From contig NZ_STGB01000001.1 in NCBI RefSeq assembly GCF_005222815.1, positions 682,001-746,000 of the forward strand: 64,000 bases of DNA, written 5' to 3'. Source of the stretch: Roseomonas sp. AR75. Lineage in GTDB: Bacteria > Pseudomonadota > Alphaproteobacteria > Acetobacterales > Acetobacteraceae. The notes beneath the pieces were generated by a model. The model did no database searches. It saw only the letters and a program-made list of their open reading frames with translations, and was not told the origin of the DNA. Position 1 is the stretch's first letter. Each line of letters opens with the position of its first letter. Made by a program: the position numbers and the translations under genes. Of the stretch, positions 24,356 to 33,018 are shown piece by piece.

Positions 24356-25222
24356 TTGCGTCGCTCCGAGCGTTTCGTTCCCTACCGGCTGCTGGCGCCG
24401 GCACTGGCGCTCGAACTCGTGCTGGTGCTGGGGCCGCTGCTGGTGGGGCTTTGGTACAGCCTGCACAACGTGCGCTTCTTCCGCGTCCGTGGCTTCACGG
24501 GGCTGGAGAACTACACGCGCCTGCTCGAATCGGAAGAGGTGCTGAACGCGCTCTGGGTGACGGCGGTCTTCGCCTTCTTCGCGCTGTTCCTCACCTTCAT
24601 CCTGGGCTTCGCGCTGGCGATGTGGCTGGAACGCGATGGGCGCTTCAACACCGCGATGCGCGCCGTGGTGCTGGTGCCCTACATGATCGCGATGCTGGTC
24701 GGCTCCATGCTGCTGAAGTGGGTGTTCAGCCAGGAAGGCGGGCTGGCGCCGATGGCGCTCGGGCCGGTCGGGCTCGGCGAGGTGTCGATCCTCGGCGACC
24801 CCAAGCTGGCGATGGCGGCGCTGGTCTACAACGCCATGTGGCGCGACGGCGCCTTCGCAATGATCATGCTGCTGGCGGGGCTGAAGGCGATCCCGCCTTC
24901 GCTGCACCTGGCGGCGCGGGTGGACGGGGCAGGGGCCTGGATGCGCTTCCGCCGCATCACCCTGCCGCTGATGCGCATCCCCATCCTGATCACGCTGATC
25001 CGGCTGCTGGTGCACTTCGTCAATATCCTGACCTTCCCGCTGATCCTGACCGGCGGTGGCCCTTCCGGCGCGACCGAGGTCGTGGTGCTGAAGGTCTTCC
25101 GCCTCGGTTTCGGCGACCATCTGCTGGGCCAGGCGAATGCGCTGGCGCTGATGGTCTTCCTGGCCAACCTGCTGCTTGTCGGCGTGCTGCTCGCGCTGTT
25201 CCGTCGCGCGGGGCGCATCTGA
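24356..25222 (+). CDS. ABC transporter permease, MalF/UgpA type
   Basis: This inner-membrane permease of about 288 residues has six predicted membrane segments, beginning V-P-Y-R-L-L-A-P-A-L-A-L-E. The cytoplasmic EAA loop that contacts the ATPase is A-A-R-V-D-G-A-G-A-W-M-R-F-R-R-I-T-L-P. The start is placed at TTG 24356, one base after the binding-protein stop. The longer in-frame reading from 24269 would overlap that gene by 86 bases and add a non-membrane stretch. The stop overlaps the next permease start by one base (TGATG). Confidence 0.88.
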   Translation: MRRSERFVPYRLLAPALALELVLVLGPLLVGLWYSLHNVRFFRVRGFTGLENYTRLLESEEVLNALWVTAVFAFFALFLTFILGFALAMWLERDGRFNTAMRAVVLVPYMIAMLVGSMLLKWVFSQEGGLAPMALGPVGLGEVSILGDPKLAMAALVYNAMWRDGAFAMIMLLAGLKAIPPSLHLAARVDGAGAWMRFRRITLPLMRIPILITLIRLLVHFVNILTFPLILTGGGPSGATEVVVLKVFRLGFGDHLLGQANALALMVFLANLLLVGVLLALFRRAGRI

Positions 25223-26052
25223 TGCACGGGCTGATCCTGCGCCGGCGCATCGGCCGCGGCCTGGTGAACCTGCTCATCGCCGGCTTCGCGCTGTTCCCGA
25301 TCCTCTGGGGCCTCTCCTCCTCGCTGAAGCCGACCGAGCGGATCGTGGAGTTCCCGCCGCGCCTGCTGCCGGACGAGCCGACGCTGGAGCATTACGCGCG
25401 CATCTTCCAGGACGATGCCGCCTTCTACATTCTGAACAGCGGCCTTGTCTCCGCGGCGACGGTGGTGCTGACGCTGATCCTCGGCGCGCTCGGCGGCTAT
25501 GCGCTGGCACGCTACGACTTCCGCGGCCGCAGCCTGACCATGATGGCGACCGTCGCGGTGATGAGCATCCCCATCGCCTCGCTGCTGGTCCCTACCTTCA
25601 CGCTGATCTCGGTGCTCGGCCTGTACGACACGCGGCTTGGCCTCGTGCTGCTCTACACCGCCTACCAACTTCCGGCGGCGATCTGGATGCTCTACGGCTA
25701 CTTCATGTCCCTGCCGGTGGAACTGGAGAACGCCGCGCGGGTTGATGGCTGCTCGCCCACGCGCACGCTGCGCAAGGTGGTGCTGCCGCTGTCCAAGCCA
25801 GGCCTGGTCGCGGCGGCGCTGTTCATCCTGGTCTTCGCCTGGAACGACTTCGTCGTGGCGGTGACCATGACCTCCTCGCAGGAGGTGCGCACCTTCCCGG
25901 TGGCAATCTACTTCTACCTGGGCTTCTACGGCCGCGAATGGGGCCCGCTGCTGGCGGCCTCGCTGGTCTCGATCGTGCCGATCATCGCGGTCTTCGTGTT
26001 CCTGCAGCGCTATTTCATGTCCGGGCTCACCGGCGGCGGGGTGAAGGGCTGA
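25222..26052 (+). CDS. ABC transporter permease, MalG/UgpE type
   Basis: This second inner-membrane permease of 276 residues pairs with the MalF-type protein. Membrane helices start at G-L-V-N-L-L-I-A-G-F-A-L-F-P, and the periplasmic S-S-S-L-K-P-T-E-R-I segment is typical of MalG relatives. The EAA loop is E-N-A-A-R-V-D-G-C-S-P-T-R-T-L-R-K-V-V-L-P. Start and stop both overlap their neighbours by a single base, so the whole importer is translationally coupled. Confidence 0.9.
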   Translation: MHGLILRRRIGRGLVNLLIAGFALFPILWGLSSSLKPTERIVEFPPRLLPDEPTLEHYARIFQDDAAFYILNSGLVSAATVVLTLILGALGGYALARYDFRGRSLTMMATVAVMSIPIASLLVPTFTLISVLGLYDTRLGLVLLYTAYQLPAAIWMLYGYFMSLPVELENAARVDGCSPTRTLRKVVLPLSKPGLVAAALFILVFAWNDFVVAVTMTSSQEVRTFPVAIYFYLGFYGREWGPLLAASLVSIVPIIAVFVFLQRYFMSGLTGGGVKG

Positions 26053-27143
26053 TGGCGGCGGTGAGCTTCGAAGGCGTTTCCAAGCGCTATGGCGAGGTGG
26101 TGGCGCTCGATGCGTTGGACCTGGAGGTGCGGGAAGGCGAGTTCGTCTCACTGCTCGGCCCCTCCGGTTCCGGCAAGTCCACCACGCTGAACCTGCTGGC
26201 TGGGCTGATGGATGCCGATGCCGGGGTGATCCGCATCGGCGGCCGCGACGTCACGGCGTTGCCGCCGGAACGCCGCGACATCGCGATGGTGTTCCAGAAC
26301 TACGCGCTCTATCCGCACCTGACCGTGTTCGAGAACATGGCCTTCCCGCTGGAAGCACGAAAGCCGAAGCCGGCGGCCTCGGCGATCCGCGCGAAGGTGG
26401 AGCAGGTGGCCGGCGTGCTCGGCATCGGCATGCTGCTCGCGCGGTATCCGAAGGAGATCTCGGGCGGCCAGCAGCAGCGGGTCGCGCTGGGGCGGGCGAT
26501 GGTGCGCGACCCGACGGTGTTCCTGCTCGACGAGCCGCTGTCGAATCTCGACGCCCGCCTGCGCATCCGCATGCGGCGCGACCTGAAGGCGCTGCACCAC
26601 GCCATCGGTTCCACCATCGTCTATGTCACGCATGACCAGGCGGAGGCGATGACGCTCTCCTCCCGCATCGCGGTCTTCGACCATGGGCGCCTGCAGCAAT
26701 ACGCGACGCCGGCCGAGATCTACGACCGCCCCGCCAATGTCTTCGTTGCCAACTTCGTCGGCGACCGGGAGACCAATTTCCTCGATGGCAGCCTGTCCGC
26801 GGAAGGCGAGGAGCTGGCCTTCGCCTCCGCCCTCGGCCGCGTCCCGCTCGGGCGGCCGCGCGGCGCGCTGGATGCCCGCGGCCCGCTGCGCCTCGGCGTG
26901 CGGCCGGAGGCGGTGGGCGTGCTGCCGGACCCCGATGCGCCGCTGCGCGTGACGCTGGCCGAACTCTCGGGCGCCGACCTGTTCCTGACGATCCGCGCGG
27001 CGGACGGGCTGGAAGTGGTCGCCCGCGCGGACCCGCGCGCCACCCGTGTGGCGGAGGGCGACGGCGTCCGCCTGGCCTTCGACCCCTCGCGGCTGCACCT
27101 CTTCGATGCCGGAACCGGTGTCGCCATAGCCCACGGCACCTGA
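26052..27143 (+). CDS. ABC transporter ATP-binding protein, UgpC/MalK type
   Basis: This 363-residue ATPase energises the importer. It has Walker A G-P-S-G-S-G-K-S-T, Q-loop V-F-Q-N-Y-A-L-Y-P-H, signature S-G-G-Q-Q-Q-R, Walker B V-F-L-L-D-E-P-L-S-N-L-D and H-loop Y-V-T-H-D-Q. The C-terminal third is a TOBE/MalK-type regulatory domain (L-G-V-R-P-E-A-V-G-V). It is the last gene of the regulator-SBP-permease-permease-ATPase operon and is followed by a hairpin at 27153-27171. Confidence 0.92.
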   Translation: MAAVSFEGVSKRYGEVVALDALDLEVREGEFVSLLGPSGSGKSTTLNLLAGLMDADAGVIRIGGRDVTALPPERRDIAMVFQNYALYPHLTVFENMAFPLEARKPKPAASAIRAKVEQVAGVLGIGMLLARYPKEISGGQQQRVALGRAMVRDPTVFLLDEPLSNLDARLRIRMRRDLKALHHAIGSTIVYVTHDQAEAMTLSSRIAVFDHGRLQQYATPAEIYDRPANVFVANFVGDRETNFLDGSLSAEGEELAFASALGRVPLGRPRGALDARGPLRLGVRPEAVGVLPDPDAPLRVTLAELSGADLFLTIRAADGLEVVARADPRATRVAEGDGVRLAFDPSRLHLFDAGTGVAIAHGT

Positions 27144-27152
27144 TTCCGGCGC

Positions 27153-27171
27153 TCCCGGCGTTGCGCCGGGA
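27153..27171 (+). terminator. Hairpin after the ABC importer operon
   Basis: TCCCGGCG-TTG-CGCCGGGA is a perfect 8-bp stem with a 3-base loop, 10 bases after the ATPase stop. No T-run follows, so it could be a processing or stability hairpin rather than an intrinsic terminator. The downstream beta-barrel gene starts only 18 bases later. Confidence 0.4.
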
Positions 27172-27188
27172 CCGAGGCCCGGACATTC

Positions 27189-28241
27189 TTGCGGCGCTCT
27201 CTGTGGGGGTGGACCTTGGAGTTGCGCCGCGTCGGCGATTCCGTGCCAGCGATTCTGCTTGCGCTTGTCCTGGCCGCTCCGCCGGCTGCGGCGCAGGATT
27301 CCGGCGGCGCCACGCTCGGCGACCGTCTTCAGGAGCGGCTGGACGCGTTCCGCCAGGGGCTGCAGTCGCGTCGCGGCGGCGTGCTGGGCCTCATGGGCTA
27401 CAACATGATCCCCGACGGCTCCGCCAATGCCATCCAGCTCAACCGCGCGAGCGCGAGCGGCGGAGAGCAAGGCGACCAGACCCTCACGCTCAGCCAGTTC
27501 GGCTTCGGCTTCACCGTCAGCGAGTCCTTCCCGCTCTGGCTCGAGATCTATGCCGGCTATGCACGTTACGACCCGCGCGCGGTGTTCGGCACTGGTGAGG
27601 CGGCTCGGGCGAGCCCGCTACGCTGGAACAACTTCGCCACCACCATCGGCGTGGGCTACGACATCAAGCTGGTGGAGAATCTCTGGCTACGTCCGATCGT
27701 GAACCTGGCGGCAGGCTATGCGGCCGGCGACGCGACGCTGTTCGGCCAGTTCATCAATCTCCGCACCGACCGCGACATCGCCCTGCTGACGGACCGGCAC
27801 ATCAACGTCGCCGGAATCGGCGGCGCGCTGATGCTGGCCTATTACGACTACCGTCCCGAGCGCGACATCGACGTGGAGCTTCGCTACACGCAGCTTCAAT
27901 TGCAGACCGTGGGCGACACGCCGGAAGGCGTGCAGGGCCGCTCCACGCCGCAGACCCTCGGCCTCTGGGCCCGCTATCGCTGGCCAACTGGGCGGGAGAT
28001 GTTCGGCCGCCCGATCCGCTGGGTGCTGGACGGCAGCGCCACCGGCTATCTCGGCGACCAGCGGGAAGCGATCGGCTTCGACTGGGCGGTGAAGGTCGGC
28101 GGCGGCATCGAATTCGACACCGGCCGCCTCGAATTCGGCGCCGCGGGCATCAACCTGCAGCGCGTCCGACTGGTGGCGCGCTACCTCTTCGCCGACAACA
28201 ACATCACCGGCTACTCGATCGGCCTCGGGATGAGCTTCTAG
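27189..28241 (+). CDS. Predicted outer-membrane beta-barrel protein, unidentified
   Basis: I do not recognise a named family. The 350-residue product has an N-terminal signal (hydrophobic A-I-L-L-A-L-V-L-A, cleavage near A-A-A-Q), a short helical stretch, then repeated alternating amphipathic strands rich in Tyr, Trp and Gly such as G-F-G-F-T-V and V-N-L-A-A-G-Y. It ends I-G-L-G-M-S-F. A terminal Phe after alternating hydrophobic residues is the outer-membrane assembly signal. The start is TTG at 27189; TTG codons at 27216 and 27222 are alternatives that leave a shorter signal peptide. It is convergent with a second barrel gene, stops overlapping by 4 bases. Confidence 0.65.
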   Translation: MRRSLWGWTLELRRVGDSVPAILLALVLAAPPAAAQDSGGATLGDRLQERLDAFRQGLQSRRGGVLGLMGYNMIPDGSANAIQLNRASASGGEQGDQTLTLSQFGFGFTVSESFPLWLEIYAGYARYDPRAVFGTGEAARASPLRWNNFATTIGVGYDIKLVENLWLRPIVNLAAGYAAGDATLFGQFINLRTDRDIALLTDRHINVAGIGGALMLAYYDYRPERDIDVELRYTQLQLQTVGDTPEGVQGRSTPQTLGLWARYRWPTGREMFGRPIRWVLDGSATGYLGDQREAIGFDWAVKVGGGIEFDTGRLEFGAAGINLQRVRLVARYLFADNNITGYSIGLGMSF

Positions 28242-29047
28242 AAGCGGAAGGTCACCCCCAGGAACGGGCCGCTCATGCCCAGGTCGAGTTCGACATCCTC
28301 GCGCTTGTAGTCGATGTAGATATACCGCCAGCCCGCCCGCGCCACGATGTTCGGCCGGATCGCCCAGTCGAGCGACCCGATGGCCTGCCAGGTGAGCTGC
28401 GATCCCGTGTCGAAGCCGCCGATATCGGCATAGCCGGCCAGCGAGAAGCTCTCGCTCAGCCGCACCTGGGCGCGCGTGGCGATGATCGGGTCCACCCAGT
28501 TCGGCGAACTGCCGGCGGAGCGCCCGGCGAGCAGGCCCTGGTTCGCGGAGATCGTCGTGTCGATCCACCAGGCCCGCATGCCGCCGCCGACATCGATCCA
28601 GTAGCGGTCATCCTGCACCACGCGATACAGGCCGATCAGCGAGGCCTCGGTGGTGGTCAGCCGCACGTCACCGCCGCGCACGGCGATGCTGCGCGGCGAA
28701 TTGAAGCCCTGCTCGTTGTCCAGGTACATGAAGTCCGCGACGATGCCGAAGCGACCGCGCCGCGCCTCCGCGGTGGCCATCGCGGCGAACTTCAGGCTGT
28801 CGAAGATGTCGCTGAAATCGGCCGAGAAGTCGCGCGTGCCGCCGCGCGGCAGGACGACGTCGCCGCTGACGCCGGCGAACCAGAGGTAGGGCGTGATGGA
28901 GAACTGCCAGCCCTCGGCGGCACTGGTCTGGGCCGTTGCCGGCGTTGCCGCCGCAAGCCCGGCCATGAGGCAGGCGGCGGCAAGGCCAGCCTTGCCTCTC
29001 CGGCGAGACCCGCTGCCGATCCCGTCGGCGCTCATCCGCTGCAACAT
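28238..29047 (-). CDS. Predicted outer-membrane beta-barrel protein
   Basis: This 269-residue exported protein has a signal peptide (positively charged start, G-L-A-A-A-C-L-M-A-G-L, cleavage near A-T-A-Q). Strand-like repeats follow, including W-Q-F-S-I-T-P-Y-L-W-F-A-G-V-S-G, G-I-V-A-D-F-M-Y-L and I-Y-I-D-Y, ending F-L-G-V-T-F-R-F. This is the pattern of small outer-membrane porin-like barrels of the kind often annotated as hypothetical. The start at 29047 is supported by GGAGGGG 4-10 bases upstream on the coding strand. The in-frame ATG at 29089 has no such site. Its function is unknown. Confidence 0.7.
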   Translation of the reverse strand: MLQRMSADGIGSGSRRRGKAGLAAACLMAGLAAATPATAQTSAAEGWQFSITPYLWFAGVSGDVVLPRGGTRDFSADFSDIFDSLKFAAMATAEARRGRFGIVADFMYLDNEQGFNSPRSIAVRGGDVRLTTTEASLIGLYRVVQDDRYWIDVGGGMRAWWIDTTISANQGLLAGRSAGSSPNWVDPIIATRAQVRLSESFSLAGYADIGGFDTGSQLTWQAIGSLDWAIRPNIVARAGWRYIYIDYKREDVELDLGMSGPFLGVTFRF

Positions 29048-29286
29048 GCCACCCCTCCAACCCGCCCGCGCGCGACTCGGCTCCGGCATGGGCCGGGCGA
29101 TGCAGGGAGGCTAGCCGCGGGCCGGGGCTGGCGCACCTCGACATCGTATCCGTATTGGGCGAAGCGCACGCAGGCGGCGGACCGGTGCTACACGGCGTTT
29201 CGCTTGAACCGCCAATCGGCGCGGCGTTGAAATGCTTCTCGCAGGTGCAAGCTGCGCAGGGCGTCTCGGCTATTCAGGAATCCCCA

Positions 29287-30297
29287 ATGCTGTCTCCCTT
29301 TAAGGGCGCGCCACCCCTCGGCTTCGATCTCAGCACCGGTGACCACGACGAGTTCGCAGCCTCGCTGCTGGGCGGAAGCTTCGACTGCACTGCCTTGCCC
29401 GGCGGCCCGTTCCATGCGCGCCTTCGCATCCTTTGCGTCGGCGACATGGTCGTGCAGCATGGGGAAAACGGGGCGCATGCGATGCGCGGTGCCATGGCGC
29501 ATGGCGTCTCCGCGCTCGTCGTGCCGCTGCAGTATCTGCATGGGCCGGCGCGGATGAACGGGTCGGAGGTTCTGGCGACGGAAGCCTTCCTCGCGCCGGG
29601 CGGCGTGGAGTTCAACGGCCATACCCCGGGGCGGCATGCCTGGGGCGCTCTGGCGGTTCCGACCTCGCGCATGGAATCCTGGCTCGAACTTGCCCAGCCC
29701 GCGATCCGCGAGCGCGGGGAGGCTTCGGTGCTCGCCATCCCGCCCGCTGCCGCAGCCGACCTGCTGCACATGCTGTCCTCCGCCGCCGAGATGGCCGCGC
29801 GCATGCCGGAGGCTCTGTTCGAGCCGGGCTGCGCGCAATGCCTGGCCGATTCGCTCGGCGACGCGATGCTGGAGGCGATGACCGGCGGGGCGGTGCTGCT
29901 GCCGCGCGGCCGCGCGGCACGCGAGGCGCAGCGCGTGGTTCGCGCGGCCGAGGACTTCCTCCGTGCCCAGATCAGCCGCCCGATCTACCGCGAGCATCTC
30001 TGCGCAGCGCTCGGCGTCTCGCTGCGCAAGCTGCACGACGCCTTCATCGCCACCGTGGGTGTCAGCCCGCAGGTCTATCTGAAGACGCGCCGCCTGGTGC
30101 TGGTGCGGCGCGCCCTGCGCCAAGCGGCCGATCGCAAGGCGCTGGTGAAGTCCGTGGCCCTGGCGCATGGCTTCTGGCACCTGGGCCACTTCGCGCGCGA
30201 CTATCGCATGATGTTCGGTGAGTCGCCTTCCGTGACGGTGGACGCCGCGCTGGCGCGCGGGGCGCCGCGCAGCAGCGAGGCGGCGCGCGCCGCCTGA
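29287..30297 (+). CDS. AraC-family transcriptional regulator
   Basis: This 336-residue regulator has a C-terminal AraC double helix-turn-helix (about residues 230-330): Y-R-E-H-L-C-A-A-L-G-V-S-L-R-K-L-H-D-A-F for the first and A-L-A-H-G-F-W-H-L-G-H-F-A-R-D-Y for the second, ending F-G-E-S-P-S. The N-terminal 200 residues resemble the ligand domain of AraC proteins that sense aromatic or fatty-acid-like compounds, but no close family was recognised. The 239 bases between it and the divergent barrel gene (29048-29286) hold no clear promoter; I see only GC-rich sequence with two TTGAA repeats. It may regulate the sulfatase gene downstream. Confidence 0.85.
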   Translation: MLSPFKGAPPLGFDLSTGDHDEFAASLLGGSFDCTALPGGPFHARLRILCVGDMVVQHGENGAHAMRGAMAHGVSALVVPLQYLHGPARMNGSEVLATEAFLAPGGVEFNGHTPGRHAWGALAVPTSRMESWLELAQPAIRERGEASVLAIPPAAAADLLHMLSSAAEMAARMPEALFEPGCAQCLADSLGDAMLEAMTGGAVLLPRGRAAREAQRVVRAAEDFLRAQISRPIYREHLCAALGVSLRKLHDAFIATVGVSPQVYLKTRRLVLVRRALRQAADRKALVKSVALAHGFWHLGHFARDYRMMFGESPSVTVDAALARGAPRSSEAARAA

Positions 30298-30425
30298 CGG
30301 TCACAGCGAATTGCCCAGGGTGGATAGTGAAAGAGAATGACCGGCCCGGCCGCCGCGTGTGGGATGTGCGGCGGTGGGCGGCGCTGCCAGGCGCGGGTTG
30401 TGCCGTGCGCGGGCAAGAGGGGGAC

Positions 30426-32963
30426 ATGATGCGATCTCAAGGTGGATTTGCGCGCCGGACGCTGCTTTCGGCCACCGCCTGCCTGGCCCTGGCCGGGACC
30501 GCCTCGGCGCAGGTGGTGCGGGGAACGCCGGGCACCCCGGCCGCGGTGATGACGCCGCAGGGGCTGCAACTGCCCGCACCCTCGCCGCCCTTCACCGGGA
30601 CGATCCTTCCCAACGCCGTTGACAGCAGCCCCGCCTGGCCGCCGCAGGTGATGCCGCCGGCCCGCGCGCCGAACGTGCTGCTGATCCTGACCGACGACGT
30701 CGGCTACGCCGCACCCTCGACCTTCGGCGGCGTGATCCCGACGCCGACGCTCGACCGGGTGGCGGCGGCGGGCCTCCGCTACACCCAGTTCCACACCACC
30801 GCGCTCTGCTCGCCCACGCGCGCGGCGCTGCTGACCGGGCACAACCACCACCAGGTCGGCTTCGGCAACATCGCCGAGCTGTCCACCGGCTATCCGGGCT
30901 ACAATGCGATCATCCCGCGGGAGACGGCGACGGCTGGCGCGATCCTGCAGGAGAATGGCTACGCCACCGCCTGGTTCGGCAAGAACCACAACGTGCCGCC
31001 GTGGGAGGCGAGCACCGCCGGCCCCTTCACCAACTGGCCGATCGGCATGGGCTTCGACTACTTCTATGGCTTCGTCGGCGGCGACACGAGCCAGTGGCAA
31101 CCCGGCAACCTGTTCCGCAACACCACGCCGATCCATCCCTATGTCGGCAATCCCGGCTTCAACCTGATCACCGCGATGGCCGATGACGCCATCGGCTATG
31201 TCAGGACCCAGACGGAGATCGCGCCCGACCGCCCCTGGTTCGTCCACTACGCACCCGGCGGTACCCATGCGCCGCACCACCCGACGCGCGAATGGGTGGA
31301 GCGGATCGAGGCGATGCACCTGTTCGACGACGGGTGGGAGAAGCTGCGCGAGCGCATCTTCGCCAACCAGCAGCGGCTCGGGGTGCTGCCGGCCGGCGCC
31401 GAACTGACCCCCTGGCCCGATTTCCTGCAGCGCTGGGATACGCTCTCTGATGTCGAAAAGCGGCTGTTCATCCGCCAGGCCAATGTCTACGCCGCCTACC
31501 TGGCCTACACGGACAACGAGATCGGCCGCGTCATCGCCGAAGTCGAGCGCCTGGGTCAGCTCGACAACACGCTGATCATCTACATCAGTGGCGACAACGG
31601 CTCCTCGGCCGAGGGCTCGCTCAACGGCACGCCGAACGAGGTGATGTATTTCAACGGCGTCGCCATGGATGCCGAGCGCCAGATGCGCTGGTACGACGCC
31701 TGGGGCACCGACCAGACCTACAACCACATGGCGGTCGGCTGGACCTGGGCCTTCGGCACCCCGTACCGCTGGACCAAGCAGGTCGCTTCGTACTTCGGCG
31801 GGACGCGCAACGGCATGGCGGTGTCCTGGCCCGCGCGCATCGCCGATCGCGGCGGCATCCGCCACCAGTTCCACCATGTGATCGACATCGTGCCGACGAT
31901 CCTGGACGTCGCGGGCATTCCGCAGCCGCGCTCGGTGAACGGCATCCCGCAGCGGCCGATGGCGGGCACCAGCATGGCCTACAGCTTCCCGCGCGAGGCC
32001 GCTGCCGCTCCCTCCACCCGGCGTACCCAGTATTTCGAGATCCTCGGCAACTACGCCATCTACCACGATGGCTGGATCGCCAGCACGGTGCCGCCGGCGC
32101 CGCCCTGGGACTCCCTGGCGCCGCGTCCGACGGATGTCATGAACGGGCTGCGCTGGGAGCTGTTCAACCTGGCGCAGGACCCATCCCAGGCGCATGACCT
32201 CGCCGCCCAGCAGCCCGACCGGCTGCGCGATCTGCGCGAGCTCTTCATCATGCAGGCCACGCAGAACCAGGTCTTCCCACTGGACAACTCCACGCTGACC
32301 CGCATGATCGCGCCGCGGCCGGGGCCGGCGGCGGGGCGCACGCAATTCGTCTATACCGGGACGTCCTGCTGCACCCAGGCGAATGCCGCGCCTAACATCC
32401 TCAACCGCTCCTACCGTATCACCGCCGAGATCGAGGTGGCGGCCGGCGGCGCGAGCGGCATGCTGGTCACGCAGGGCGGCCGCTTCGCGGGCTGGGGCTT
32501 CTACCTGAAGGAAGGAAGGCCGGTCTTCACCATGAACCTGCTCAACCTCGAGCGGGTGAAGTGGGAAGGGCAGCAGGCGCTGCCGGCCGGGCGCCACACG
32601 CTGGTGTTCGACTTTACGCTGGACCCGCAAGGGCCAATCCCCTTCGGCCATGGCGGCACCGGCGTGCTGTCGGTGAACGGGCAGGAGGTGGCGCGCCACA
32701 CCCTGCCCAAGACCACGCCCTTCACCTTCGCCTGGGACGAGACCTTCGATGTCGGCATGGACACCGGCACGCCGGTGGACGATGCCGACTACCAGGTGCC
32801 GTTCGCCTTCACCGGGCGCATCGGGAAGATCACGGTGAATCTCGGCGACAGCTCGGTGACGGCGGAGTCGGTGGACGGCTTCCTGCGGGCGATGGCGTTG
32901 CGCGCCCGCGATGCGGAGCGCGCCGCCCCGGGTGCAGCGCCGGCGGCCCAGCCCCGACGCTGA
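30426..32963 (+). CDS. Exported sulfatase (arylsulfatase family)
   Basis: This 845-residue formylglycine-dependent sulfatase hydrolyses sulfate esters in the periplasm. A twin-arginine-like signal (F-A-R-R-T-L-L-S-A, cleavage near T-A-S-A-Q) is followed by the metal-binding L-T-D-D-V-G at residues 89-93. The active-site motif C128-S-P-T-R-A-A-L-L-T-G contains the Cys converted to formylglycine. H-Y-A-P-G-G-T-H-A-P-H-H and Y-I-S-G-D-N-G-S-S complete the site. Beyond about residue 650 a separate beta-rich C-terminal domain is present. The start at 30426 has GAGGGGG directly upstream. No sulfatase-modifying enzyme gene is in the window. Confidence 0.9.
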   Translation: MMRSQGGFARRTLLSATACLALAGTASAQVVRGTPGTPAAVMTPQGLQLPAPSPPFTGTILPNAVDSSPAWPPQVMPPARAPNVLLILTDDVGYAAPSTFGGVIPTPTLDRVAAAGLRYTQFHTTALCSPTRAALLTGHNHHQVGFGNIAELSTGYPGYNAIIPRETATAGAILQENGYATAWFGKNHNVPPWEASTAGPFTNWPIGMGFDYFYGFVGGDTSQWQPGNLFRNTTPIHPYVGNPGFNLITAMADDAIGYVRTQTEIAPDRPWFVHYAPGGTHAPHHPTREWVERIEAMHLFDDGWEKLRERIFANQQRLGVLPAGAELTPWPDFLQRWDTLSDVEKRLFIRQANVYAAYLAYTDNEIGRVIAEVERLGQLDNTLIIYISGDNGSSAEGSLNGTPNEVMYFNGVAMDAERQMRWYDAWGTDQTYNHMAVGWTWAFGTPYRWTKQVASYFGGTRNGMAVSWPARIADRGGIRHQFHHVIDIVPTILDVAGIPQPRSVNGIPQRPMAGTSMAYSFPREAAAAPSTRRTQYFEILGNYAIYHDGWIASTVPPAPPWDSLAPRPTDVMNGLRWELFNLAQDPSQAHDLAAQQPDRLRDLRELFIMQATQNQVFPLDNSTLTRMIAPRPGPAAGRTQFVYTGTSCCTQANAAPNILNRSYRITAEIEVAAGGASGMLVTQGGRFAGWGFYLKEGRPVFTMNLLNLERVKWEGQQALPAGRHTLVFDFTLDPQGPIPFGHGGTGVLSVNGQEVARHTLPKTTPFTFAWDETFDVGMDTGTPVDDADYQVPFAFTGRIGKITVNLGDSSVTAESVDGFLRAMALRARDAERAAPGAAPAAQPRR

Positions 32964-32990
32964 CCCGAAACACGACCGGCAGACGGAGCA

Positions 32991-33018
32991 AGGGCGGCCC
33001 GCAAGGGCCGCCCTTTTT
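32991..33018 (+). terminator. Rho-independent terminator after the sulfatase gene
   Basis: AGGGCGGCCC-GCAA-GGGCCGCCCT forms a 10-bp perfect stem with a GCAA tetraloop, followed by TTTT on the plus strand. It starts 28 bases after the sulfatase stop and ends exactly before the tctA stop on the other strand. The T-run is on the plus side only, so it serves the sulfatase transcript. Confidence 0.8.
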
